DNA from: Channa striata
Taxonomy: Eukaryota > Chordata > Actinopteri > Anabantiformes > Channidae
Assembly (NCBI GenBank): GCA_033026295.1
Contig: CM065178.1
Location: 21,219,781-21,283,780 of the forward strand
Length of the DNA stretch: 64,000 bases
Direction: 5' to 3'
The notes under the pieces are model-generated. The model was not told the origin of the DNA and did not search any database. It saw only the letters and a program-made list of their open reading frames with translations. A program made the position numbers and the translations under genes. Position 1 is the stretch's first letter, and every line of letters begins with the position of its first letter. Of this stretch, positions 42,901 to 50,826 are shown one piece after another.

Positions 42901-45900
42901 CACCATTCATATTTTGTGTTCAGGGGGAACAAGGAGAGGATGGAGAGGTGGGCCTACCTGGAAAACCTGGGCAGCATGGTAAACCTGGTGTGACGGGGCT
43001 TCCTGGAAGTCAAGGGTCCTTTGGTCCAAAGGTGAGAAGGATCCGGTTTTGTTATTTCCAGATGCTTGTGGGAAGAAGTTTGATCTTTTTCACAGAGCGC
43101 TAAGTTATGGCAAATTTTTTATAGGTCACAGTGTGGGCTAATTTATTCCCACTACCAAGTACAGTAGAACCTGCCAACTCAGCTTTATTCTGCTTTGCTT
43201 TGCATTGTAACGCCGCCTTTAATTCAGGGCATTTTCTGATCTCTCAGGATTAACTCTGCACTCTTTAGTCCACACACTTTGTCAAGTCACGACATTCAAT
43301 GCAGTCATTTGGTTACTGAGTGCTGCAAAATATTGAGGGTGCAGAGTTTTGAATTGCAGGGTCTGAATAGTGTGTGATTTATTGTAATATTTTTAATATC
43401 ACTTTTTGTGCATTTTAAATTGGTCATATATGATCTCAACACATTAACTGACTTTGGACAGTTTGATGAGTTAAACGTTCATTCTGCTACCAGCCTGAAC
43501 CAGTGAGAACCATCCTGGGTTCTGGGCAGTGGTGCTGTCTTGACCCGGGGCTCTGAATATCATTAGGAGTGTGTGTCGGTGGGCAGCGGTTATAGATCAT
43601 AAGACTATCGCTTGAATCACGGCTGCTGCTTGGCCTGAGTGTGTGTGCTGTGGTTGCTGGGTGGAATGTGAGAAGAGTCTGTGTGTTTGTGTCTGTTCTC
43701 CAGGGAGATCGGGGGCTCCCAGGACAAACTGGCTCATCAGGGAAAAGAGGCTCCATTGGTGGGATGGGATTGCCAGGAAAACAAGGAGACCAGGGAGTCA
43801 AAGGCCAACCAGTAAACATCTTGTCGAACAATTCAAATTCCATTAAATAACCTGTTTTCTTGTGAAGTGATGACCACCACACTTTCCTTTCTGTGTATCA
43901 GGGAGATTCAGGTGAACAAGGATTCGCAGGAATGTTGGGTCTGTTTGGACCAAAGGTAGGCTCCCATCACGCTCCCTCTGACAACTGATCTGAACTAACA
44001 CCACAACTTATTTCTGACTTGTACTCATCTTTTGGTTCAGTAAGTTTAAATGCCTGCACTTGTCTGGGGTACATTACGTTACTCTGCCTTCGCGAACATT
44101 TGGCCTATTTGACTTGAAGCACTGCTGCTCTTAGATTATCGCCGGCTGAAGAAACAGAAGGATTTCATTGCCTTTTAACTTACACCATTGTTTTATGATA
44201 ATTTCCTACCATGAGAGTTACGTGTTTGTGTTGACAAGCTCCGTCTGCGGGGATAATTTGAGTAGCGTCATCAGATGACAGTGAAGAAGTAAAGGTGCAG
44301 TAACAAACCCCTAAAGTCTGGACTTATGAGAAATTCTGAAACAGAGGATATATTAAATGTTTTGACATCACACACTTTCCCCTTAATTAACTTTAGCTGT
44401 TTTTATTATGGTTTTGTTAACTATGTCTTTTGTTTAGATATATTGAAATAGTTGGCATGTGCCATTAATAAAGTATGTTTCCAAACTAGCCTAGCACATT
44501 TTAAGAATAGTAGTTTAGTTTGTCACATCCTCCTTCTAAAACTCGGAGTGACAAAGACATCATTTTTTAAAATATGTTTCTGAAAGTATATTTAAAAGCC
44601 TGTGTGTACGTTTACTGGTTTCAACTTAAAGGTGATAGATGAAGCCAAACGCACGTCCCTTCAAACCTCAGTATATCTGGAAGAGCCTGGATTATGTAAA
44701 GAATGCTGAAACAAGTGCTCAGTCAAAGTGTTCTGACTTACTGTGGATTTACTTAACTATTGAATAAAATAGTCAAAATGATAAATAATTGCCTGTGGAA
44801 TTTGAGGTTTCTGGTCTACAACAAGACTTTTTTTAAATCTGTTTATTTTCTCACTAGATGCTTAATTGAAAAAAATAATCCTTTAGTTGGATTTCATTTT
44901 CATTGAGTGTACAAACTGCAAACACAGCATATATAGCAGGACAAATAGAGTGAAATATATATAATCTGGGATTAAAACACAAATCTTTTTAGAGCCATAC
45001 AGACACTTGTGCTGTTAAAAAAAAATCCTACTTGTTGCCAGTGTAAGTTAAGGGTGGTAATGATTAAAAAGTACCATGCCTTGTCCGTGATTAAACATAA
45101 TTAATGTGTGTTTCTAGGGGCCGCCAGGAGACTTTGGGCCAGCAGGAATACAGGGACCAAAAGGACCACGTGGTTTGATGGTAGGATGAAGATTAATGTG
45201 ACTTTGGTAACTCCGAGCAGTATTTCAGTCAATGCCAGTTCACTGAACTCTTGCCAAGTGCTCACTTGCCATGGAAGATGCTCCATCATGCATGTTCTCA
45301 GTCTCCATCGTGCCTCTGCTTTCCAGGGTTTTGACGGAGCCGTGGGCCCCAGCGGCATCGTCGGCCCCAGCGGTCATCCTGTACGTACCCAATCTCTCAT
45401 CCTATCTGCCAAGCTTTATGGGAGTTCTTTATGCTTTTTGGCAGTGATGGAGTGATCCTCTGTCTCCTTTTTCTCCATCAGGGACCCCAGGGTGACAAAG
45501 GAAGTCGGGGGGAGACGGTGCGTGGCGCTGTGTTGATGAATCCTTTTCTGCCTGTACTGTGAGCACAGAGCAGGAGACGGCCACCAGCATCCTTTGCCCT
45601 CAGCACATTTTAGTTCCTGTTGTGCTCCATTGTTTGTTGTTACACTCACAGTTACCCTTAGCTGCTCTGGAATTCATGACAGAGTGATAAATGCAGCCCG
45701 CATTCTCATCTCCAGCTTTTTAAGAGCTCTGTTGAGCGCTTATACGCAGGCATAATTCACGAGCTCACTTCTAAAACACCAGCCCCCATCTACGGCTTTT
45801 CTGTATGTGTAGGCTTGCAAATGAGACCGAGTGCAGGAGACTAAGACTGTTGTACTAGTAGCACAAAGAGGGAGTTAGACTGTATGTGATTTAAGACAAT

Positions 45901-48900
45901 CTGCTCTGTTCACTTATGAATATTTATTTCTTTCTTTTATCTCCATCAGGGATTGCAAGGACCAAGGGTGAGTAAATATTTGGCGTTGTAGCTTCGTTTA
46001 GACATGCTCGTGTTCTGAACAGGCCAGGTTCTAATGAAGACATTTGAATTCTAATGTGGCTGCATGATTTTTCAGGGATCTCCTGGTCCTCGTGGACCAC
46101 CAGGACCACCAGTGAGTACTTATTTGATACTATGCAAATGAGAACTGAATACTATTTTTTGCCATTTTACATTACATCAGTGAGAGACATTGCCTAAATC
46201 CCTGTAGTATTTAAGAGAGCAAATATATTAATATGCAAAACAACTCAAAGTATTTAACTAAAACTTAAATCATATCAAGTGTCTTGGCAATTACAGCAAA
46301 TTCAAAAGTGGCTTTGCACTGAAAACAAACGTGAGAGCTACTCTCGTTCAGTGGGTCAGGTCACACTCACGTAGTGGCACCTTCAAGTGCTTTTAGAAAT
46401 AATATCCCAATTTGAACTGAAACGTGCAGAACTGTGGCATCCATTCTACTAGAAAATTGCTTACATGCGAAACACTCGTCCGAGGCTGCGAGCGCGCGAG
46501 GCACGTTATTTACAGGATAATCTAACTAGTTATAGAGCTGTTAGTTTTCTACTCTAATCGAATTCAAATAGCAGTCAGCCGGCGGCTCCTCTTTTCTGCA
46601 TTTGACATGCTTCATTTCCTTTTTTCATGCATCATTTCTTGTGCATTCATGATTGTTTCCTTGCATGTTGGATGAGAATTGAAGACACCGCCACCAGCCG
46701 TGTTTTCTAGGACCAACTGTAGTGCTACATGAATCCAAAAACCGAGTGGCTGTTGTTACCAAAATGCAAACATCCAAAAACTAACTTGTTTGTGCCGAGA
46801 CGCACGGCGCCTATAACCCACCTCTCTCCTCTGGGTCTGTAGGGTCTTCCCAGTTCGGCACTCTCACTTGTAAGTATGACCGCTCACTGGCCGTGCAGGG
46901 TGTTGCTGTACTACTAACTCGAAAGCAAAGCCATTAATTTGTCTCCTGTAACAGACAAATGAGGCTCTTGGCGCTGCCTTTCAAGTCATCATCGATTCAC
47001 ACGTTGCACTAAAGCAAGAGGTCAGTTTCAAAGGAAATGATGCTCATTTAACTGACCATGTAAAACTGAGCTACTGCAGAACCCTAGGAATATTTCTTTT
47101 CATTGGCTTATGCATTCTGTCTGTACATTTATGTCCAAAGCAGAATTATCAGAACATGGACCTGCCCATGTTAGACCAGGGCACAGAGATTTTCAAGACT
47201 CTGCAGCACCTCAGCACTCTGATCCAGAGCTTAAAGAACCCGCTGGGAACCCGGGACAATCCCGCCAGAATCTGCCAAGACCTCTACAACTGTGAGCACA
47301 GGATGCATGACGGTGAGGAGACGACGAAGCTGCGCTGTTGTTTCGTCGCACATCTCCACTTGGTTAATGAGTCGTTTGCTCTTTGACAGGCACTTACTGG
47401 ATCGACCCAAATCTCGGCTGCGCTGCCGACACCATCGAGGTGACGTGTAACTTCACGGCTGGAGGACAGACTTGCCTGAAACCTGTCACAGTATCCAAGG
47501 TCAGGATCACTTCAGTATTTACCCGATTTGCCTCAGCTAGACAAAACGCCCGACTGAATGTAAACACATGTCGCTTGGGTGCAGACAAGATTAATTTAGG
47601 ATATTGTGCAGGCAGTTGATGAATATCCAATCCCTCGTTGCTTGTATCCAAGTAGAGAATGTTCTTCCGACGCCGTTTTAGAAAGAACTTTGAAAGAACC
47701 AGAGATGGTTAAGGTTTAGCATTGGGCTCTGTATGAAGGAGCGCAGCTGTTCATTTCCTGGCTCCAGACAACCAACTATTTGGATGATTCTTCTTGCAAT
47801 CAATCTTAAAGCATCCCCTTTAGTCTTGGCCCAGGCACCAGCAAAAGCACACCCAGTTGGCGAGGAAACTCCTGGAGATCCTTAATCCTTTAATTCCTTT
47901 GTTTTGAAGTGATAGCTCAGCCATAAGATATTGCAACAAAGCAATATGGCCAGATCAAGGCGCTGCATGAAATTTAAAGAAAATAATGGGGATAGATGGT
48001 AATACTTAAAGATGCAATCTGTGATCCAGATGTAACTCGTTCTAATTCACAGCAGATTCAAAGCCTGTGTATCAGCTCACAGATTTAGTTTGCAGAGGCC
48101 AACGTCGTTACTGTCTTAATTAATGATTTTAGGATTAATTCAAACGGGATTATTTGCAAAACTCACTTTTTGGCTTCTGATGATCCCTCCAACTCACTAG
48201 GATTCCACAGTTAGTCATTTTGGTACAGTTCACTCTGATCAAACGAGTCACACAACTTGCAAATGCACAAAGCTCAAGCCCAGAATCCGAACGTGCCATA
48301 CATATTCAAACATTGGACCTTTAGAGTTCTCTTATCACCAGTTATTCCTGTAAATTTTGCCCAAATACTAAAATGTGCACCAATTAAAGGAAGTTGACAG
48401 ATTTCCACTCACGTTCTAGCTGGAGATTGGAGTGGGTCATATCCAGATGAACTTCATCCACCTTCTGAGCACTGAGGCTGTGCAGCACATCACCATTCAC
48501 TGCCTCAACACGCCTGTGTGGGCAGCAGGAGCCTCCCTGCAGCCTTCAGTCAGGGCCGTGAGTTTCAAGGCCTGGACTGGGGAGAAGATTCAGGCAGGAG
48601 ACCTCCTGGAGCCGCTCATACCCCGGGACGACTGCTGGGTACGTGCTGCTAACCGTTATAGCCCGAGTGTCCAATATGTAAACTTATATACATAGACACA
48701 ATGTGTGTTATAGCTCTAGCAGACAGCCCAAACTTTTCTCACTTCTCTTAAAGTAGGCGGCAGTGCAGATATTTTTGGTTCAGTTGTATTTCTCCCTTCA
48801 ACCCCACACTACTGAGGGTTATAGAATTTTAATGTGCTCCCAACATCTAATAAAAATGACGGCCTCCCTCTGGATTATCCACAGGCCTCTGTGTGAATGG

Positions 48901-49253
48901 CTTTTGGAGGGACTGTCTAGTTCTAATGCAAAGTGAGCCAGACAAAATCTGATTTTTCAACATAACTGGGTCATTCTTTGCAGAAGGTTGTTGTGTAAAA
49001 TAAAATTTTAGTGCCAAGACAAAACTATCTGCATAGCTAGACAGGAAGTGATACAGCTGAATTTTGTCTTCTCCCTCATGTGACATAGTTTTCCCTTCAC
49101 TGTTAGATCAAAGATGGCCGCTGGCATCAGACCCACTTCATCTTCCAGAGCCAGGACCCAAACCTACTCCCCATAGTGGATGTGTACAACCTACCAACAG
49201 CAGAACCCGATGCGCGCTATCACCTTGAGGTCGGACCCGTGTGCTTCCTATAG
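1..49253 (+). CDS. col27a1: Collagen alpha-1(XXVII) chain, 3' part of gene (58 exons, 5' end outside window)
   Basis: Fibrillar procollagen secreted into cartilage and other matrix, where three chains fold from the C-propeptide into a homotrimer. The visible exons total 3,651 nt: about 980 codons of Gly-X-Y repeat, then a COLFI C-propeptide. Helix exons begin with a GGN codon and are phase 0, with sizes 45, 54 or 108 nt and a few of 57, 63, 36, 18 and 27 nt. The COL27A1 assignment rests on the C-propeptide (TYWIDPNLGC, NFTAGGQTCLKP, QMNFIHLLS, QHITIHCLN, DGRWHQT, LEVGP-CFL), on two helix imperfections, and on the intronic mir-455. The human helix is about 994 residues, so only one or two helix exons plus the N-propeptide exons are missing upstream. 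One exon (34) carries a one-base deletion and one intron uses a GC donor. The a/b paralogue is not assigned. Confidence 0.96.
896..920. repeat. (GT)n microsatellite
   Basis: Uninterrupted GT dinucleotide run in a col27a1 intron. Confidence 0.95.
1790..1990. promoter_or_regulatory. Candidate CpG-richer intronic element
   Basis: A short stretch with clearly more CpG than the surrounding intron (for example cccgccgccgg, caacgcgccgtg, gacgccggg), followed by a TCF/LEF-like ATCAAAGGG and, at about 2000-2025, an octamer-like ATTTGCAT and SOX-like ATTGTT. These are short matches that arise by chance, so enhancer function is only an inference. Confidence 0.2.
2478..2540. other. 63-nt hairpin (perfect 14-bp outer stem, 7-bp inner stem)
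   Basis: The arms 2478-2491 and 2527-2540 are exact reverse complements (CATTTGCTGCTCTC and its complement). Inside lies a symmetric 4x4 internal loop, then a second perfect 7-bp stem (TGTGGTA 2496-2502 with TACCACA 2516-2522) and a 13-nt loop. The size fits a pre-miRNA, but I recognise no known mature sequence. It could also be the remains of a palindromic transposon. Confidence 0.6.
3983..4015. repeat. (GT)n microsatellite
   Basis: About 16 uninterrupted GT units in a col27a1 intron. Confidence 0.95.
5533..5570. mobile_element. Solo Tc1-like terminal inverted repeat remnant
   Basis: The stretch GTACCTAATAAAGTGGCC followed by AGTGGGTGTA closely matches, from memory, the terminal repeat of a widespread teleost Tc1/mariner family. 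No transposase or partner repeat was found nearby, so it is probably a solo end or degraded MITE. Confidence 0.5.
7455..13516 (+). other. Large col27a1 intron (about 6.1 kb)
   Basis: No supported exon. It contains an AC microsatellite (10092-10116), a short poly(A) run near 10651 and otherwise unremarkable intronic sequence. Short open frames here lack codon bias, splice context or recognisable motifs. Confidence 0.65.
10092..10116. repeat. (GC)n(AC)n microsatellite
   Basis: gcgcgcg followed by an AC run in a col27a1 intron. Confidence 0.9.
13517..21118 (+). CDS. col27a1: col27a1 helix exons 5-9
   Basis: Exons 13517-13561 (45 nt, GQKGHPGPSGLPGEP), 17918-17971 (54), 19147-19191 (45), 20115-20168 (54) and 21074-21118 (45). 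The strict 45/54 alternation is typical of fibrillar collagen helix exons. All splice sites are AG/GT; the donors are gtgagt, gtgcag, gtgagt, gtgagt and gtaaag. The microRNA mir-455 lies in the intron between exons 7 and 8. Confidence 0.94.
13650..13670. repeat. Poly(T) tract
   Basis: About 21 consecutive T. It lies upstream of the transposon cluster at 13.85-14.76 kb and could be an antisense retroposon tail, but no adjoining SINE head is evident. Confidence 0.8.
13850..14270 (-). pseudogene. Tc1/mariner transposase relic
   Basis: The - strand encodes pieces typical of the second half of Tc1-like transposases (TVKHGGDSLMFWGG, SASGTGALHEVKG, HQKILKQT). The similarity is discontinuous, with frame breaks, no intact DDE catalytic core and no obvious terminal repeats. 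It sits in a col27a1 intron and is followed directly by two SINEs. Confidence 0.75.
14346..14520 (+). mobile_element. tRNA-derived SINE (first of a tandem pair)
   Basis: It opens with a tRNA-like head (TAGCTCAATGGGTAAAGCA for box A; GGATCAAATTCC as a decayed box B), then a body with the phrases ccctgtgcaagacac and gggtgcctgtggctgcccactcctcc, which recur in teleost SINEs. It is not a functional tRNA: the B box is degenerate and the acceptor stem does not close. Confidence 0.7.
14539..14762 (+). mobile_element. tRNA-derived SINE (second of a tandem pair)
   Basis: The head reads GGTGGCTGTGGCACAGTAGA (box A-like) with GGTTTGATCCCCGGC (near-canonical box B). Further on, aatgggtaaatgag and gtgaagcgctttgagta match a very common percomorph SINE body and tail. 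It is inserted right after the first SINE and the Tc1 relic, forming a small transposon nest. Confidence 0.8.
14763..17917 (+). other. Remaining intron between col27a1 exons 5 and 6
   Basis: AT-rich non-coding sequence after the SINE pair. It holds a TTTA repeat and a short imperfect inverted repeat around CCTGTCGAC (about 16496 and 16545). No exon or RNA gene was recognised. Confidence 0.6.
16448..16473. repeat. (TTTA)n short repeat
   Basis: Five to six ttta units in a col27a1 intron. Confidence 0.85.
19463..19488. repeat. (GT)n microsatellite
   Basis: Uninterrupted GT run in the same col27a1 intron that carries mir-455. Confidence 0.95.
19775..19870 (+). ncRNA. mir455: mir-455 microRNA precursor
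   Basis: The 5p arm at 19793-19814 reads TATGTGCCCTTGGACTACAT then CG; the 3p arm at 19831-19852 reads GCAGTCCATGGGCATATACA then CT. The two arms pair across a short loop. These are the mature miR-455-5p and -3p sequences (fish-type C at position 9 of 5p, where human has U). In mammals mir-455 lies in a COL27A1 intron, and here it is in the sense orientation between exons 7 and 8, so it is expected to be co-transcribed with col27a1. It independently supports the host gene identification. Confidence 0.97.
21119..23957 (+). other. Intron between col27a1 exons 9 and 10
   Basis: About 2.8 kb holding a Tc1-like transposase relic (22399-22920) and short A-rich tracts. No exon was found. Confidence 0.65.
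22399..22920 (+). pseudogene. Tc1/mariner transposase relic
   Basis: The + strand shows ordered Tc1-type transposase pieces: VKHGGDPLMLWECVSATGTG, then QQDNSPKHKANSI with the conserved Asp of the DDE triad context, then RVNVLPRPPWPPDL and NLWIDLKKAV with small substitutions. The N-terminal paired-like DNA-binding half is missing and the tail runs into unrelated frames, so it is a dead 3' fragment. It is in the same orientation as col27a1. Confidence 0.85.
23958..26184 (+). CDS. col27a1: col27a1 helix exons 10-15
   Basis: Exons 23958-24011 (54), 25040-25084 (45), 25322-25375 (54), 25602-25646 (45), 25772-25825 (54) and 26131-26184 (54). Exon 11 reads GELGAPGPCGVSGLI and places a cysteine inside the triple helix, which is uncommon in fibrillar collagens. 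The acceptor of exon 15 is preceded by an uninterrupted run of more than 20 T (26104-26125). Confidence 0.94.
26104..26125. repeat. Poly(T) tract forming the polypyrimidine tract of exon 15
   Basis: More than 20 consecutive T, separated from the AACAG acceptor only by a few bases. Length variation here could alter splicing efficiency; this is an inference. Confidence 0.8.
27139..28144 (+). CDS. col27a1: col27a1 helix exons 16-19
   Basis: Exons 27139-27192 (54), 27828-27881 (54), 27958-28011 (54) and 28100-28144 (45). Introns 17 and 18 are very short (76 and 88 bp), close to the minimum for teleost introns. All codons keep the Gly-X-Y register. Confidence 0.94.
29075..31115 (+). CDS. col27a1: col27a1 helix exons 20-25
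   Basis: Exons 29075-29128 (54), 29358-29402 (45), 29555-29608 (54), 29724-29777 (54), 29985-30038 (54) and 31062-31115 (54). All are Gly-X-Y in register with canonical AG/GT sites. The intron between exons 24 and 25 carries a SINE and a MITE. Confidence 0.94.
30207..30400 (+). mobile_element. tRNA-derived SINE
   Basis: The sequence ggcagcatggcagtggagtgattagcactgctgcc (box A region) and ggttcaaatccctgg (box B), then tttctgcatgagcattttcc and a tail ending gatggatggatg, follow a SINE family very abundant in fish genomes. It is inserted in the intron between col27a1 exons 24 and 25. Confidence 0.85.
30535..30990. mobile_element. MITE with 35-bp terminal inverted repeats
   Basis: The left end (30535-30569, GAGTGCGTTTACATGGACAT...) and the reverse complement of the right end (30956-30990) agree at 33 of 35 bases. 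The 456-bp element has no transposase. A 143-codon open frame inside it has no recognisable motif. No clear target-site duplication was found in the immediate flanks, so I do not assign a superfamily. Confidence 0.85.
31116..33119 (+). other. Intron between col27a1 exons 25 and 26
   Basis: About 2 kb of AT-rich intron containing a GT microsatellite at 31266-31295. No exon, transposon or RNA gene was recognised. Confidence 0.65.
31266..31295. repeat. (TG)n microsatellite
   Basis: About 15 TG units in a col27a1 intron. Confidence 0.95.
33120..37330 (+). CDS. col27a1: col27a1 helix exons 26-33
   Basis: Exons 33120-33173 (54), 33520-33564 (45), 34513-34557 (45), 34747-34800 (54), 35429-35482 (54), 35570-35623 (54), 36552-36605 (54) and 37277-37330 (54). 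Exon 32 reads GDVGLPGNCGEQG, the second cysteine in the helix. Exon 33 ends GPDGAKG...AAG and is followed by gcaagt instead of GT, a GC-AG intron with an otherwise strong donor consensus. Confidence 0.94.
33953..33991. repeat. (TTA)n trinucleotide microsatellite
   Basis: About 13 TTA units between col27a1 exons 27 and 28; a shorter ATT run lies at about 34213-34238. Confidence 0.95.
36908..36967 (+). mobile_element. SINE/LINE 3' tail fragment
   Basis: The stretch ttgtaagccgctgtggttaa followed by aagcgtctgccaaatgacta and aatgtaaa matches the conserved 3' tail shared by fish L2-like LINEs and their partner SINEs. No tRNA head was found upstream, so it appears 5'-truncated. Confidence 0.6.
37331..39232 (+). 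other. Intron between col27a1 exons 33 and 34 (GC-AG)
   Basis: A 1.9-kb intron starting gcaagt and ending ttcacag. It contains a compact near-perfect hairpin at 37978-38022 and a poly(T) run near 38279. No exon was found. Confidence 0.8.
37978..38022. other. 45-nt hairpin, 20-bp stem and 5-nt loop
   Basis: The arm 37978-37997 (CACATGTACCTTCCATAACA) pairs with 38003-38022 at 19 of 20 positions, and the remaining pair is T with G, which wobbles if the + strand is transcribed. It is too short for a standard pre-miRNA. It could be a transposon palindrome or a very recent inverted duplication. Confidence 0.7.
39233..40872 (+). CDS. col27a1: col27a1 helix exons 34-38 (exon 34 frameshifted)
   Basis: Exons 39233-39339 (107 nt), 39436-39489 (54), 39755-39862 (108), 39937-39990 (54) and 40819-40872 (54). 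Exon 34 should be 108 nt. After GLKGKEG the frame is lost and a TGA appears at 39335-39337. Reading one base shifted from about 39309 gives LGPPGLVGVR, ending exactly at the gtgagt donor, so one base is missing in or next to the CC at 39309-39310. The other exons are intact. This may be a sequencing error or a real null allele. Confidence 0.92.
40613..40636. repeat. Poly(T) tract
   Basis: About 24 consecutive T in the intron upstream of col27a1 exon 38. Confidence 0.85.
41910..43955 (+). CDS. col27a1: col27a1 helix exons 39-47
   Basis: Exons 41910-41966 (57), 42053-42106 (54), 42216-42269 (54), 42376-42429 (54), 42560-42613 (54), 42727-42834 (108), 42924-43031 (108), 43704-43811 (108) and 43902-43955 (54). 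Exon 39 holds the second helix imperfection: GEQ GDKSKAE GPP, a 7-residue step between glycines, which explains its 57-nt length. Exon 44 follows an acceptor with a weak pyrimidine tract (ctttcggtaag). The three consecutive 108-nt exons are typical of the C-terminal third of fibrillar helices. Confidence 0.94.
43956..45117 (+). other. Intron between col27a1 exons 47 and 48
   Basis: About 1.2 kb of AT-rich sequence. No coding, RNA or repeat feature was recognised. Confidence 0.65.
45118..46869 (+). CDS. col27a1: col27a1 helix end exons 48-53
   Basis: Exons 45118-45180 (63), 45327-45380 (54), 45482-45517 (36), 45950-45967 (18), 46076-46111 (36) and 46843-46869 (27). The 18-nt exon encodes only GLQGPR but has good AG and gtgagt flanks and keeps the register. 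Exon 52 encodes GSPGPRGPPGPP, a Pro-rich C-terminal helix cap that would nucleate folding. Exon 53 encodes the last triplet GLP and then leaves the repeat (SSALSL), the start of the C-telopeptide. Confidence 0.9.
46955..49253 (+). CDS. col27a1: col27a1 C-telopeptide and fibrillar C-propeptide (COLFI), exons 54-58
   Basis: Exons 46955-47020 (66), 47144-47312 (169, ends phase 1), 47390-47499 (110), 48420-48638 (219) and 49107-49253 (147 including TAG). The start (TNEALGAAFQVIIDSH) leads into a Leu-rich stretch (FKTLQHLSTLIQSL) resembling the procollagen trimerisation coiled coil. Eight cysteines follow, in contexts RIC, YNC, LGC, VTC, QTC, IHC, DDC and PVC, the usual number for chains able to make interchain and intrachain disulphides. 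DPNLGC matches the conserved Ca2+-binding loop, and NFT is a conserved N-glycosylation sequon. The chain ends CFL-stop, as in COL27A1. Confidence 0.97.
47500..48419 (+). other. Intron inside the C-propeptide region
   Basis: A 920-bp intron between exons 56 and 57, from gtcagg to ttctag. Nothing else was recognised. Confidence 0.8.
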
Positions 49254-50057
49254 TGTCCGGCGGCGGGCCCAGAACTACGCGGTGAAGGAGAAACTACACG
49301 GAAAGGGGTGAACGAGACGGACGCGTCGGCGTTTCTCAGAGCACACCCCATTTTCTCAATGCAAAATATGCGTGGACTGCAGAAACCGGCGGCGGTGCCA
49401 GAGAAAGGAGGCCCGCGTCAAACACAGAGGACACTCCCGCTCAGCAACGAGCTGATTTTCCAGAGACTTGTTTACGTGACAAGACCTGGACGCCCCTTTT
49501 GGAAGAAAGTGCCGTTAGCTTCTTCGATTCGGTCGTCTCTCAGGCCATGTTGTATCATATTTTTCCTCACGGTCTGGCGCCAGATTGTGTGAAAACTTTT
49601 TTTTTTTCTTCAAGATCTGTACAGAAATGTGGAACAATTCCATCTACGAATGCAATAATTCCTATTTTAATGTCTAAGTATTATTTATACATGTATATGT
49701 ACTGTATATTGTAATATAAAGTGCAATAGTTATTGTTCCAAAGCCCTTAGGCGTATGCAGTATGGTCATATCACTCATTCAGGTATACAGTGTGCCTGAG
49801 ACACACAGTCTTTTTGAGCCGCAACTAAGTGTCCAATGCTGAGACCCAACGTTTAGACGGACGCCGTCACACAAAGAACTGCTGTGTGGTGCTTTCTGCG
49901 TCACGGTGGACTCAAGGTTTCCGCCGTGTGACCAGAGACAAGTGTGTCAAGATGCTACCTCGTTCTGCACCTCTCATCTCACAGCCAAGACTTTTCCCGA
50001 CATGACCTGGGATGACGCAGAGGTGACACCTGGTGCTGCAAAAGTCGACACTTCTTA

Positions 50058-50063
50058 AATAAA
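50058..50063 (+). terminator. Possible proximal poly(A) signal of col27a1
   Basis: AATAAA within ttcttaaataaactcttgg, about 800 nt after the stop; a second AATAAA is at 50446-50451. Confidence 0.45.
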
Positions 50064-50527
50064 CTCTTGGAAATTAATCCAGATCTGCTTTACACAAAAG
50101 GGAAAGTTACATGCAAGCCACATTCATTAAATTATATTTTCACAGTAGCATTTTAACATTTTCAATATTCTTTGTATAAGTCTGACACTAAGTTAATTTT
50201 TTTATGTTTAAATGTATAATTATGAAACCTAATCTACAGTGGAATCTATTTAAATTCTATTTAAGTTCTGATTAGCTTTCAAGTTCCAACCCAGGCATCA
50301 AGATCATTTTTGGGAACATTTCAAGTATTTTATGAGCTATTTAAATGAACAGTCTGGTCTGTTTTAGGATATTACTTAAACATTTACTGTTGATGCATAT
50401 GTCAATTAAATGGTGCAGCAATTATTGATTCTATAAACTCAGAGGAATAAAAACACTAAAGTACCACAGTACATGACCAAACATTGTACGCTGTGTAAAT
50501 GAAGTCTGCCGACTCAACAGGTAATCC

Positions 50528-50533
50528 AATAAA
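50528..50533 (+). terminator. Distal poly(A) signal of col27a1
   Basis: AATAAA followed by a T/G-rich stretch (tgttttcttcctcgtgg) about 30 nt downstream. This is the last candidate before the oppositely oriented SDR gene. Confidence 0.5.
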
Positions 50534-50640
50534 TGTCTGAAACCCGCGTTTATCAGCCGCCGTTGTTTTCTTCCTCGTGGCAAAGCCAGATATTAAAATG
50601 CATTTAAACTGCCTATTCACAAGTGTTTTAGCATCTACCG

Positions 50641-50646
50641 TTTATT
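50641..50646 (-). terminator. Poly(A) signal of the SDR gene
   Basis: TTTATT on the + strand (AATAAA on the - strand), about 180 nt past the SDR stop codon. Confidence 0.5.
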
Positions 50647-50826
50647 TCACACCTGTCCCGTCAAACTACCTTTGCAGACAAGAACAATCTGGCCCTTTGG
50701 TTTCTGTAACTTTTGGGCTACTATTTTTTTTTTTTGCCAGTAGAAGAATTGTCACAAAAACACATGCAGACATAGAGGTTCAAAGTGCTATATTATTAGA
50801 CATCTGTATATTAAAAATACATGGTC

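Larger units (their letters stand above)
49254..50550 (+). other. col27a1: Predicted col27a1 3' UTR
   Basis: The sequence after the TAG stop runs AT-rich to a group of poly(A) signals. No further exon is needed, since the C-propeptide is complete. The exact cleavage site is inferred, about 15-20 nt after the last AATAAA at 50528. Confidence 0.65.
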
